Origin: CAG-217 sp963642245
GTDB taxonomy: Bacteria > Bacillota > Clostridia > Oscillospirales > Acutalibacteraceae
Assembly: GCA_963642245.1 (NCBI GenBank)
Contig: CAVIFY010000007.1
Coordinates: 1-64,000 of the forward strand
Direction of reading: 5' to 3'
Length of the DNA: 64,000 nucleotides
The position numbers and the translations under genes were made by a program. This document shows positions 25,416-32,594 of this stretch, in pieces. Each line of letters starts with the position of its first letter. Within the stretch, counting starts at the first letter, position 1. The notes below the pieces were generated by a model that was given only the letters and a program-made list of their open reading frames with translations, had not been told where the DNA came from and made no database searches.

Positions 25416-25517
25416 CTACACCTCCCCGCCGTCATACCGACGGGCGTCCAGGCGCAGATACTCGCTGAGCGCCTCAATATAGGCATTGTCCTGTTCGTTC
25501 ATAATCTCCGTCTCCAT
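25416..25517 (-). CDS. 33-residue small phage gene at the site of the missing tail-shaft genes
   Basis: The frame starts ATG 25515-25517, nine bases after GGGAGG, and ends TAG 25416-25418. The product starts METEIMNEQDNAYIEALSEY and is acidic and helical. It overlaps the end of the upstream gene by 44 bases and ends 2 bases before the LysM gene. The position corresponds to where sheath, tube, XkdN and tape-measure genes are found in PBSX. It may be a relic or a real small protein; no family is recognised. Confidence 0.6.
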   Translation of the reverse strand: METEIMNEQDNAYIEALSEYLRLDARRYDGGEV

Positions 25518-25908
25518 CTTCTAAATCCTCCCGATAGGTCAAGGTGGCCCGCAGGTGCAGGCAGCCGGTGTCCGTATCCGCCCCGGGCGCGCCCACCGAC
25601 ACGGCGCACACCCGCCGATCCAGCAGGGTGCGGCAAATGCCGGAGAGCACCTGTTGCAGTGCCCCGGTACCGGCAGCCGGTGCCGCATACAGATCAAAGC
25701 GCAGGGCGATCCGCCCAGCCTGGCTCTCCTCGCCCACGGCGTCGCTGGCACTGTCCAGCTCCGCCAAGCGCACCGCCACCACCGGGCGCAGCAGGCGGCT
25801 GGGCTTCATTTGGTCCGGGTACGCCCGGCAAAAGTCCACCCCTTGCAGGGCGTCGCTATCCCGCAGTCTCTCCAGTACCTGCGTCACCGGATCCGTTGTC
25901 CACTCCAT
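25474..25908 (-). CDS. Phage tail-terminator-like protein (XkdJ/gpU position)
   Basis: This 144-residue protein starts MEWTTDPVTQVLERLRDSDAL and has alternating strands with GRIALRFDLYAAP and LHLRATLTYREDLED. The size and position after the connectors fit a tail terminator or neck protein. Similarity to a named family is not clear by eye. Confidence 0.55.
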   Translation of the reverse strand: MEWTTDPVTQVLERLRDSDALQGVDFCRAYPDQMKPSRLLRPVVAVRLAELDSASDAVGEESQAGRIALRFDLYAAPAAGTGALQQVLSGICRTLLDRRVCAVSVGAPGADTDTGCLHLRATLTYREDLEDGDGDYERTGQCLY

Positions 25909-26254
25909 AACTTCCCTCCTGCAAGCGCTTCATCACGCCGGTATAATACAGCAGCTGGCCGCCCATACAGACCGCCTCCCGCTTGATAAAATAATAAGAT
26001 CGGTCGCCGGTCTCCAGCACTGCGTCCTCCGGCAGCTCTAAGATGTTCCGATCAAAGGGGCCGATGTACAGGTAAAAATCCTTGTCCACCCGCCCGATGG
26101 GCGTTTGCCGATCTGTAAAATTGGACTTGTTCTTCCGCCAGGTCTGTTGCAGAGTACAGAAAAACGGAAGCGAACGGCCCGCCTCGGTGACCAGGCAGGC
26201 GCTGTTGCCTGCCCGGGTCAACTGATTTTTAATGATATGTGCAGCCGGGGTCAT
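25856..26254 (-). CDS. Phage head-completion / neck protein (XkdH-like)
   Basis: This 132-residue protein starts MTPAAHIIKNQLTRAGNSACL and contains RVDKDFYLYIGPFDRNI and YYFIKREAVCMGGQLLYYTGVMKRL, the pattern of small XkdH-type neck proteins. ATG 26252-26254 overlaps the stop of the upstream connector as ATGA, so it is chosen over an upstream frame start. It overlaps the next gene by 53 bases. Confidence 0.65.
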   Translation of the reverse strand: MTPAAHIIKNQLTRAGNSACLVTEAGRSLPFFCTLQQTWRKNKSNFTDRQTPIGRVDKDFYLYIGPFDRNILELPEDAVLETGDRSYYFIKREAVCMGGQLLYYTGVMKRLQEGSYGVDNGSGDAGTGETAG

Positions 26255-26625
26255 ACGCTGAGAAAGGCAAAGGCATCGTCCCGCAGCAGGCCTCTGCACG
26301 CCTGCTCCGCATCCTCCAGCATCAGGGCAGACGCCTTGTGCTGGCCGCTTTGCTGCACCGTTACATCACCGGCGGTAAAGGCGGTCACATCGTCGCCACT
26401 TTGGAACCACCGGGACTGCTCCAGCATACGCAGCGCCTTGACCGCTGCCAGGTGGATCAGTCGCTCGTCCGCCGGGTCCGTCGCGTCAAACATACGCAGC
26501 TCCACCATACGCACCGCCGAGGCGATCACCGGCGCCCACTGGGCCAGCTGCTCCGCCGTCTCACCGGAGAGCAGCTGCAACCGCTCTGTAACCGCCTGTA
26601 TGTCCATACAGCCCGGCTTAGCCAT
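26251..26625 (-). CDS. Phage head-tail connector protein
   Basis: This 124-residue, largely helical protein (AVTERLQLLSGETAEQLAQWAPVIASAVRMVELRM, RLIHLAAVKALRMLEQSR) lies right after the capsid gene, which it overlaps by 8 bases. Size, helix content and place fit a gp6/gp15-type connector that closes the portal after packaging. A Met at residue 7 is an alternative start. Confidence 0.65.
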   Translation of the reverse strand: MAKPGCMDIQAVTERLQLLSGETAEQLAQWAPVIASAVRMVELRMFDATDPADERLIHLAAVKALRMLEQSRWFQSGDDVTAFTAGDVTVQQSGQHKASALMLEDAEQACRGLLRDDAFAFLSV

Positions 26626-27604
26626 GGGTCAGCACCTGAACGGCGCCGGAGAAGATAGGCGAGAACCCGGCAATGGCCGTAATGGACGCCCGCTCCAGCT
26701 GGCGGTCGATCAGCTTGTCAAAGTCGGTGACCACATCGCCGGCCTGCACCTTCTCCAGTGCGCAGGTGCGATCCAGCGCCAAAATGGTGTCGCTGGGGAA
26801 CATCTTGTGCTTGATCAGCTCCGCACCCAGCGGGGTCACCACCCGGCCGGTGGCGTGGAAGGTGTTGCCCGCTGCCGCGTCCTGCATTTCTTTCATCTTC
26901 AAGATGGCAGCCGTGTCCTGATTGCTCACCAGCAGGGTGGTCATATTGAAGCCCTCAAAGGCGTTCCACAGATCCACCAGCCCCGCATAGGTCAGGCCGT
27001 CCTCCAAAGCAATGCCGCTCTCGTGCACGCCGGACAGAGCCGCATAGGCGTCCAGCAGCTGACCCTCTGCAATGCAGTTGCCGATCTGGCGCAGGGTCAC
27101 GGTAAACAGATCCAACTTTTGGAACTTCACCGCCTCATAGGAGGCCACCAGCATACGGCCCCGCTTGTGCATCTCCGTGAGCGTGTCCTTCACCTGCACC
27201 GTGGTGGTGGGCAGGGACGCGCCCTCCGCCACCTCGGCGGCAGTCAGCGGGTCGCCGTTCTCCACGCTCTCAATGGCGCGGTAGTCCATACCGTCGATCA
27301 CCGTGGTGGTGGCCACGATCTTTTGCAGCACATCCGCCTGCTCCATGCCCTGGCGCACCGCCCGGCTCACATACTCCGGGAACAGCGCCGCAGAGTCCGA
27401 GGTCTGGAAGAATTTGGACACGGTGTCGGAGCCCATACCGCTGACCTTAATGTCAAAGCGCTTAAGCTGGCGCTGGTAGGCGTCCAGCCCCTCCAGTGGG
27501 GTGCCTGCGTAATTCTCCGAAGGGTCGATCTGTTCCAGCGCCTGGGTAAAGCTTTTGCCGGTGGTGTACAGTCCCTTTTCCAGTTTCAGATTATCATAAG
27601 CCAT
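26618..27604 (-). CDS. Phage major capsid protein (XkdG-like, HK97 fold)
   Basis: This 328-residue protein has the XkdG-type start MAYDNLKLEKGLYTTGKSFTQALEQIDPSENY, then LFPEYVSRAVRQGMEQADVLQKIVATTTVIDGMDYRAI and a long middle with KMFPSDTILALDRTCALEKVQAGDVVTDFDKLIDRQLE. These match capsid proteins of PBSX-like phages. Length is normal and there is no frameshift, so the head gene appears intact. Confidence 0.88.
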   Translation of the reverse strand: MAYDNLKLEKGLYTTGKSFTQALEQIDPSENYAGTPLEGLDAYQRQLKRFDIKVSGMGSDTVSKFFQTSDSAALFPEYVSRAVRQGMEQADVLQKIVATTTVIDGMDYRAIESVENGDPLTAAEVAEGASLPTTTVQVKDTLTEMHKRGRMLVASYEAVKFQKLDLFTVTLRQIGNCIAEGQLLDAYAALSGVHESGIALEDGLTYAGLVDLWNAFEGFNMTTLLVSNQDTAAILKMKEMQDAAAGNTFHATGRVVTPLGAELIKHKMFPSDTILALDRTCALEKVQAGDVVTDFDKLIDRQLERASITAIAGFSPIFSGAVQVLTHG

Positions 27605-27622
27605 CTTACATTACCTCCTGTA

Positions 27623-27970
27623 TTAAAGAATAAAACCGGCCATACCGGTGGTGGCGTCTGCCCAAAGGACCAGGCGCTTGATTGCCGCCTTTTCCTCGTC
27701 CACTTTTACACCGCCGGTGCCGTCGGCGATCAGACCGCAGTAGCCGGGTGTGGGCGCGGTGCCGGTAAACTTGCACTCCACATAGCCCCCCAGCTGCACG
27801 CCCACCAGATTGCCCTGCACATTGCGCACAAAGCCCATAAAGTTGGGGTTTTTGCTGTCGCACTCTTTCACATATTTTTCGGCCACCGGGTATGCCAGCA
27901 TACCCACCCGGCCGGACTCGCTGTAAAAGCTGAGCATCTTGTCGTCAAATCCGTCAAAATAAATTGCCAT
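27623..27970 (-). CDS. Putative phage head decoration protein
   Basis: This 115-residue protein lies between protease and capsid, the place of decoration or stabilisation proteins. Its sequence is rich in Gly and beta residues (VGVQLGGYVECKFTGTAPTPGYCGLIADGTGGV). It starts 12 bases after the protease gene with an AGGAGG site. The family is not recognised. Confidence 0.6.
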   Translation of the reverse strand: MAIYFDGFDDKMLSFYSESGRVGMLAYPVAEKYVKECDSKNPNFMGFVRNVQGNLVGVQLGGYVECKFTGTAPTPGYCGLIADGTGGVKVDEEKAAIKRLVLWADATTGMAGFIL

Positions 27971-27982
27971 GGTTTCTCCTCC

Positions 27983-28954
27983 TTAAATTACAAAAGCCTG
28001 GTTGTTGCTCTTTTTCTCGCCGCCGGACGCCAGCTGGGGCGACGGCATATTGGCACGGCGATCGGCAGCCTCAAAGGCGGCCTTAAAGGCCTGCAACTCC
28101 TTGGCGGTCATCACCCGGGCCACGCCCTCAAACACGCCCAGCTCCATCTGGGGCAGCACCCCGGCGCACAGGCGCACCACCTGGGAGGCCAGCTCCTGCT
28201 TGTAGCTTTTGCCCAGCTGGGCCTCCTGCTCCAGGGTGTCCAGCTGCCGGGCCAGTTCTCGCGCCTGGTCGCAGGTGAGGGTCACGGCGCCCTTGCTGTT
28301 TTGCAGGGTCTTGCGTACATCGTTCTCTGTCACAGTCTTGTCTCCTTTGCTGCTGTCATAGTGCTTGACCACACCGGCCTCTCGCTGGGCAGGCACGGCC
28401 ACAAAGCTCCATTCGTAAGCGTCCGTGGCGTCAGACAGCACGGTAAAGGCCACCTTGCCGTCATAACTTTTGCCGGGCACATGGCTGCACCCGCCGCTGC
28501 GCCGATCCGCACCGCACAGGGAGCACACGGCGCTGCCCATGGCGCAGGACACGCTCACTTCCTTTTTGATCCCGCCGTCGATCTGGGTGATCAGTTCCGC
28601 ATTGCCGGGGGTGCGCACCATATAGGCCTTGGCCTGCAAGGCCACCAGGTCCTCCCCGTCCGCAGTCTTGCGCCCGGGCACCGGCACCACCGCCGTGGCA
28701 TAAATGCGCGCCGCCTGGTCGCCGCTTTTCATAGAGTGGTCAAAGATCCCGGTCTTGCCCACAAACAGGGCACCCAATTCCTCCAGCGCCCGGCGGGTAA
28801 ACTTTTCATGATCCCGATCCACATCGTTGTTGCACAGCACCACGGAGAACACATACAGCTCCTCCGGCGCAAAAGCGCGGCGGGTGAAGGCGCCGATGGC
28901 CTCCAGGTCCGCCGGTGCCGGTGCAAAGCTCTTTTCTACATAACCGCCGGTCAT
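27983..28954 (-). CDS. Phage prohead protease with scaffold-like tail (XkdF-like) and Cys/His cluster
   Basis: This 323-residue protein has a protease part with LCNNDVDRDHEKFTRRAL, the likely catalytic His in FDHSM and Ser in KKEVSVSC. Next comes a C-x2-C-x8-C-x-H cluster (about residues 151-165) that may bind zinc, as in XkdF-like proteins. The C-terminal 110 residues are helical and Gln/Glu/Ala-rich, as in a scaffold cleaved during head maturation. ATG overlaps the portal stop by 4 bases. All key residues are present. Confidence 0.75.
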   Translation of the reverse strand: MTGGYVEKSFAPAPADLEAIGAFTRRAFAPEELYVFSVVLCNNDVDRDHEKFTRRALEELGALFVGKTGIFDHSMKSGDQAARIYATAVVPVPGRKTADGEDLVALQAKAYMVRTPGNAELITQIDGGIKKEVSVSCAMGSAVCSLCGADRRSGGCSHVPGKSYDGKVAFTVLSDATDAYEWSFVAVPAQREAGVVKHYDSSKGDKTVTENDVRKTLQNSKGAVTLTCDQARELARQLDTLEQEAQLGKSYKQELASQVVRLCAGVLPQMELGVFEGVARVMTAKELQAFKAAFEAADRRANMPSPQLASGGEKKSNNQAFVI

Positions 28955-30084
28955 AATTTCTCCGTCTCCTTTTTGATTTTCTCCGCCTGGGCCTCATACA
29001 AATGAGCCTGGGCCGTATCCGTCTGGTCTTGCAGGGTAATATCCTGCCACACCACCTGGAAGGGGGCGCCGCTGCCGCAGCACTGCAAGTAGGTGCGCCC
29101 GATTTTCTCGATCACCGGGGTCAAAATGCGCCGGTAATTCTTCAGCTCCGTGGTGAGCAGGTCAGCCTGCTGACGGCTCATTCGCTCGGTGGTAGACCAG
29201 GACAGACCGAACATAAAGGGCGGCAGCCCGGTTTTGGCTACGATCTGCTCCAGCATTTGGCGCACGGGGATCTCGCTCTCCAGCACCTGATTGTCGGCGC
29301 CGATCACCTTAACATCCACATCGCCCACCGCCACAAAGTCCTTCACGGACGAGGCGTCCATGGCCTCCTGCCAGGAGCGAGCCATGGTCTGCGCCCGCTG
29401 CCCGGCATAGGCACGGTCCGCCGCGTCGTTGCCCGGGCGGTACACCACTGCGTAGCGCAGGTTGCCGGCGTGGCTCCAGTTTTGGCCGATGGTGTTGTAG
29501 ATTTGCAGCAAAATGCGGCTCACAAAGGGCAGTCCCCGCAGCAGGCTGGTGCCTGCCACCGCCCCCGGCTCCGGGTTCAGCACGGAGTAGAGCAGCAGCT
29601 CCGGCCGGGGCAGCGGCTCCCCGCCGCTGAGAAAGCACAGGTCCAGCCCGTTCCCCGCACGGCGCACTTCCAGATTGCGGGTGTCGCCGTTATAAAGGGC
29701 ATACAGTTCCCGCCCGTCGGTGATCATCTCGCCCACAGCGCTGCCGTAGGTGAGCAGCTGATCCAGATAGGTGGCGACAAAAGCCTCGATCCCCTGCTGG
29801 TTGCCGCCCACATTGATCCCGGACAGGTCCCGGTTCAGCCGCGCGTTAAGCCCATCGCTGCCGGTGTCCAGGCTAAACCCGCCGGTCAGGCGCACCAGCT
29901 TGCCGATGGCCGCGTCCAAAATGGGAATGTTCTCCCGCAGATTGCGATAGAGCGCAGCGTCCGCCGTCACCGCTCCGTAGGACTGCCAGCTGCAAAAGGG
30001 CTGGCCCGCCGGGTGCCCGGTCTGCACCGCACAGCAGTCCCCTGCCCCTTTCTTGGCGCCCGCTTTGGAACGAAAGCGTCCCAA
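28951..30084 (-). CDS. Phage portal protein (XkdE-like)
   Basis: This 377-residue protein shows portal features: NLRENIPILDAAIGKLVRLTGGF at the start, QGIEAFVATYLDQLLTYGSAVGEMITDGRELYALYNGD in the middle, and LEQIVAKTGLPPFMFGLSWSTTERMSRQQADLLTTELKNYRRILTP-type C-terminus. It forms the DNA entry ring. It starts 4 bases after the terminase stop. The length is within range for this type. Confidence 0.9.
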   Translation of the reverse strand: MGRFRSKAGAKKGAGDCCAVQTGHPAGQPFCSWQSYGAVTADAALYRNLRENIPILDAAIGKLVRLTGGFSLDTGSDGLNARLNRDLSGINVGGNQQGIEAFVATYLDQLLTYGSAVGEMITDGRELYALYNGDTRNLEVRRAGNGLDLCFLSGGEPLPRPELLLYSVLNPEPGAVAGTSLLRGLPFVSRILLQIYNTIGQNWSHAGNLRYAVVYRPGNDAADRAYAGQRAQTMARSWQEAMDASSVKDFVAVGDVDVKVIGADNQVLESEIPVRQMLEQIVAKTGLPPFMFGLSWSTTERMSRQQADLLTTELKNYRRILTPVIEKIGRTYLQCCGSGAPFQVVWQDITLQDQTDTAQAHLYEAQAEKIKKETEKL

Positions 30085-30088
30085 AACA

Positions 30089-31345
30089 TCACTTCCTTTC
30101 TACCGCAAGGGCGCATACGCCGCCCGGCTCCCCACCGTTCAATACGGTAGAAACAAAGTAGCGAATGTCGTCCATTGCATGGTCGTTTTCTTTTTTCGGT
30201 GCGTCCCGGCGCAGACTGTTGTCCCACTGGTACAAGGAGAACTCCCGCAATGCGTCCTTGCACCCGGGGGCGATCTTGATCTGCGCCTGTTGCAGCGCCC
30301 GACTCACCCGGTGAATACCCGCCACCACATCGTTATCCGCCTTGAGCACCGGATAGCGGCCGTGGCGCAGCACCGTCTCTGCAAAGCTGGCGGCGGAGGG
30401 GTCAATGATCAGCGCCGCAATGGGCCGATCTCCCGCCAGATCGCACAGGTGGGCATAGTATTCCTCATCGGTGAGCTGCACCCCGGTGGCCCGGCCGGAG
30501 TGGTAATACTCCGCCACCCGGCACCAGGTGTCTCCGTCCCGGCACCACAACCCCAGGGAAAAGGGATTGACCGTACCGTAGTCGCAAGAGAGATACCAGG
30601 GCCCGGCAGGCGCTGCCGGCTCCCCCACATGCCGCTTAGGGTCAAACATAGGGTACACCAGTCCGTCCGCCGCCACCCAGCGCCCCTCTACGAACCGGCG
30701 GTAAAAAGTGCCGCTGTACAGCCGCTTGTACCGCCGCAGCACCGCCGGGGACAGAGAGGGATTGTCCGTCATCTGAAAGTGCAGGTACAGCACCTGCTTT
30801 TCCGCCGCTTTTTGGATCCACTCTTTATAGAACCAATGATAGGGGTGCTCCGGATTGCAGTTAAACCAGTAGGTGGCCCCCTCCAGGGAGCACCTGGCCA
30901 GCGCCTGCTCCACAAAGGAGCGGGGCATTAAGGCCACCTCGTCCAGCAGCACGCCGCCCAGGGTCATACCCTGGATCAAAGCGGCAGAGCTTTCGTCTCG
31001 CCCGCCAAAAAGATAAAAGCGGTTTTCCCGTCCGTCCCGGCGCACCGTCAGCTCGCTGCGGCTGATCTTAAAGGTGCAGGTAAAGCCCAGCGCCGTCAGC
31101 TGCTCCGTCAGCGGGGTGAGCACATTCCGTCTTAGAGAAGCGACCGTCTTGCCGCACAGGGCAAAGGCTGTGTCGCGGAAGCGATAAAACGCCCAGCTGA
31201 CAAAGGAAATGCTCATGCACAGGGTCTTGCCGCTGCGCACGGCGCCGTCGCAGATAATGCCGCTTTTGCCGCTGTGGGGCGACCCCGGGCACCACCAGGT
31301 CAGCGCCTGCATTTGCCTGGGCGAAAAGGGCTTAAACGCTGTCAT
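30089..31345 (-). CDS. Phage terminase large subunit (XtmB/PBSX family)
   Basis: This 418-residue packaging motor has Walker A GAVRSGKTLCMS near residue 41, Walker B GVLLDEVALM, and the nuclease acidic residues in LSCDYGTVNPFSLGLW, IIDPSAAS and HAMDDIRYFVST. All are intact, so DNA packaging is possible in principle. ATG 31343-31345 overlaps the small subunit by 14 bases; the longer upstream frame is Arg-rich shadow sequence and is rejected. Confidence 0.92.
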   Translation of the reverse strand: MTAFKPFSPRQMQALTWWCPGSPHSGKSGIICDGAVRSGKTLCMSISFVSWAFYRFRDTAFALCGKTVASLRRNVLTPLTEQLTALGFTCTFKISRSELTVRRDGRENRFYLFGGRDESSAALIQGMTLGGVLLDEVALMPRSFVEQALARCSLEGATYWFNCNPEHPYHWFYKEWIQKAAEKQVLYLHFQMTDNPSLSPAVLRRYKRLYSGTFYRRFVEGRWVAADGLVYPMFDPKRHVGEPAAPAGPWYLSCDYGTVNPFSLGLWCRDGDTWCRVAEYYHSGRATGVQLTDEEYYAHLCDLAGDRPIAALIIDPSAASFAETVLRHGRYPVLKADNDVVAGIHRVSRALQQAQIKIAPGCKDALREFSLYQWDNSLRRDAPKKENDHAMDDIRYFVSTVLNGGEPGGVCALAVERK

Positions 31346-31673
31346 GGTCCCCGGCGCCCCCTTCCTGCCAAACGCACTTGGCACCGGCCTCCAGCGCCTG
31401 GTAAAAGGCAGCCGCCGTGTTGCCCTCTGCCGCCTCCAGGGCTTGCAGCTTCTCCAGCGCCTTGAGCCGATCAAAGAACTTGATCTCCATACCGCCGCCC
31501 TTGGGGCGCTTGATCTCGCTGATGTTAAAGAGATCCATCTCCCCCAGCGCCGGCAAGATCTGCTCCTCCGGGGCATACAGCAGCCGTACCGCGTCCTGTA
31601 TTTCGCCAAAGGCAAGGTGCCTTAAACCCTCGGTGTATTCCTGCCGTATGCTCTTTTTCTTTCGTCTGCCCAC
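31332..31673 (-). CDS. Phage terminase small subunit-like protein, GTG start
   Basis: This 113-residue protein starts at GTG 31671-31673, seven bases after AGGAGG, and precedes the large subunit with overlap. Visible text: KKKSIRQEYTEGLRHLAFGEIQDAVRLLYAPEEQILPAL, then IKFFDRLKALEKLQALEA. PBSX-type small subunits (XtmA) are usually longer and start with a helix-turn-helix; this one seems short. It corresponds to the group annotated as terminase small subunit in similar Clostridial prophages, mainly by position. Confidence 0.65.
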   Translation of the reverse strand: MGRRKKKSIRQEYTEGLRHLAFGEIQDAVRLLYAPEEQILPALGEMDLFNISEIKRPKGGGMEIKFFDRLKALEKLQALEAAEGNTAAAFYQALEAGAKCVWQEGGAGDHDSV

Positions 31674-31770
31674 CGGCTCACCTCCTGCAAAAGGGCGCCG
31701 CACCGAAAAAAGCGCCCTTCACCTATACCCTTGAAAACCGCCGGGTTATAGACGAAAGGCTCTATAAAAG
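31674..31770 (-). promoter_or_regulatory. Leader of the phage block with a GC hairpin
   Basis: Between the SpoIIQ-like gene's terminator and the small terminase, AAGGGCGC pairs with GCGCCCTT (31691-31719) close before the ribosome site. A TATAAC box near 31750 could be a -10, but I see no good -35, so the promoter is uncertain. The phage block may be silent or under an activator. Confidence 0.4.
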
Positions 31771-31796
31771 AAAAAAGCCGGTAAAAAATACCGACT
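31771..31796 (-). terminator. Intrinsic terminator after the SpoIIQ-like gene
   Basis: An 8-bp stem (AGTCGGTA with TACCGGCT, one G-U) with a short loop is followed on the minus strand by TTTTTT. It isolates the phage block from the upstream gene. Confidence 0.8.
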
Positions 31797-31821
31797 TTTT
31801 CTGCGCTTATTCCGTTTTTTA

Positions 31822-32538
31822 TCAGTCCTTGGTCTTGCCCATCACCTTGAGCGGGTCCACCGTCTCCTTGTTCATGGTAGTAATCAGGTGCAGGTGGGGC
31901 GCCTCTTCCACCTCAAAGGGCACGGTGCCCAGCGTGCCCAGGTCCTGGCCCAGGGTCACATAATTCCCGGCAGACACATTCACCACATCCATACCGCAGT
32001 ATTGGGCCACCAGGTTGCCACCGTGGTCAATGGTAATGACCTTGCCCAGCAGGGCGTCCGTCTTAACGGACAGCACCAGGCCGTCGTTGATGGCGGTCAC
32101 CTTGGCGCCCTTGTTGGCCTTAAAGTCCACTGCCGCGTGGGCACGGTAGTCCCCCATGGTGCGGTTAAAGGTCAGTTCCTCATTGTAGCTTTGCTGCACG
32201 CTCTCGGACACCGGATATTTGTAAAAACTCTTGTAGGGCATATTGGTGTCCGACTGCTGCATAGACGCCGGCTCCGTCGTGGTGGTGCCCTTGGTGGCAG
32301 CCGCCGTGGTGGCTGCCGTAGTGGCGGGGGCGGTCTCTGTTACGCCCTCCACCCGGTGCTGCACCGCAGCCGCAGAAGTGGTCTCCGTCACGGAAGTGGG
32401 CTCGCCCACCGGGGTCTTGCCGCTGCCTTGGGAAGAGAAATACACGATCAGCCCCAGGGCAATAATGGACAGGCAGATCACCGAGAACAGGGTCCGCAGA
32501 TTTTTGCTTTCGTTTTTATCTTTTTTTGATGTAGCCAT
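31822..32538 (-). CDS. spoIIQ: SpoIIQ-like membrane-anchored M23 (LytM) protein
   Basis: This 238-residue protein has a short basic start, one membrane segment (LRTLFSVICLSIIALGLIVYF, about 15-35), a Thr/Ala-rich linker and a LytM domain. HAAVD and PHLHL give the HxxxD and HxH zinc sites, so the enzyme seems intact, as in clostridial SpoIIQ. In the forespore SpoIIQ pairs with SpoIIIAH across the septum. The size, topology and a TGCATA-18-CATACTA forespore-type promoter support the call. ATG 32536-32538 follows GAGGTG. Confidence 0.8.
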   Translation of the reverse strand: MATSKKDKNESKNLRTLFSVICLSIIALGLIVYFSSQGSGKTPVGEPTSVTETTSAAAVQHRVEGVTETAPATTAATTAAATKGTTTTEPASMQQSDTNMPYKSFYKYPVSESVQQSYNEELTFNRTMGDYRAHAAVDFKANKGAKVTAINDGLVLSVKTDALLGKVITIDHGGNLVAQYCGMDVVNVSAGNYVTLGQDLGTLGTVPFEVEEAPHLHLITTMNKETVDPLKVMGKTKD

Positions 32539-32544
32539 AAAAAT

Positions 32545-32576
32545 AACACCTCGGCAGTAGTATGCGCCAAGGTGTT
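32545..32576 (-). terminator. Intrinsic terminator of mfd
   Basis: AACACCTTGGC pairs with GCCGAGGTGTT, 10 of 11 bases, around a 10-base loop, followed on the minus strand by ATTTTTA. The 3' arm also contains the ribosome site of the SpoIIQ-like gene, and the loop holds that gene's -10 box. Confidence 0.78.
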
Positions 32577-32588
32577 TTGTTTTATGCA
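32558..32588 (-). promoter_or_regulatory. Forespore (SigF/SigG-type) promoter of the SpoIIQ-like gene
   Basis: TGCATA (32588-32583) and CATACTA (32564-32558) are 18 bases apart. This matches the B. subtilis SigG consensus (TGAATA, CATACTA), which SigF recognises in part. The start of transcription would be near 32551, about 13 bases before the ATG. Confidence 0.75.
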
Positions 32589-32594
32589 AAGGGG

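Larger units (their letters stand above)
21217..31673 (-). mobile_element. Compact PBSX-like phage block lacking tail-shaft, lysis, lysogeny and replication genes
   Basis: Seventeen genes on one strand, mostly overlapping, follow the PBSX/xkd order: small and large terminase, portal, protease, decoration, capsid, connectors, then LysM tail protein, hub, spike-like, XkdS-like, baseplate J, XkdU-like and fibre. Between connectors and the LysM protein, where sheath, tube, chaperone and tape-measure genes are expected, there is only a 33-codon frame. No integrase, repressor, holin or endolysin was found on either side. Base composition equals that of the host genes. Interpretation: a domesticated or decayed phage particle. 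Confidence 0.85.

Noticed and set aside
26105..29005. 966-codon open frame opposite the capsid and protease genes
   Set aside because: It crosses several real overlapping genes on the other strand and has the His/Gly/Leu composition of antisense frames.
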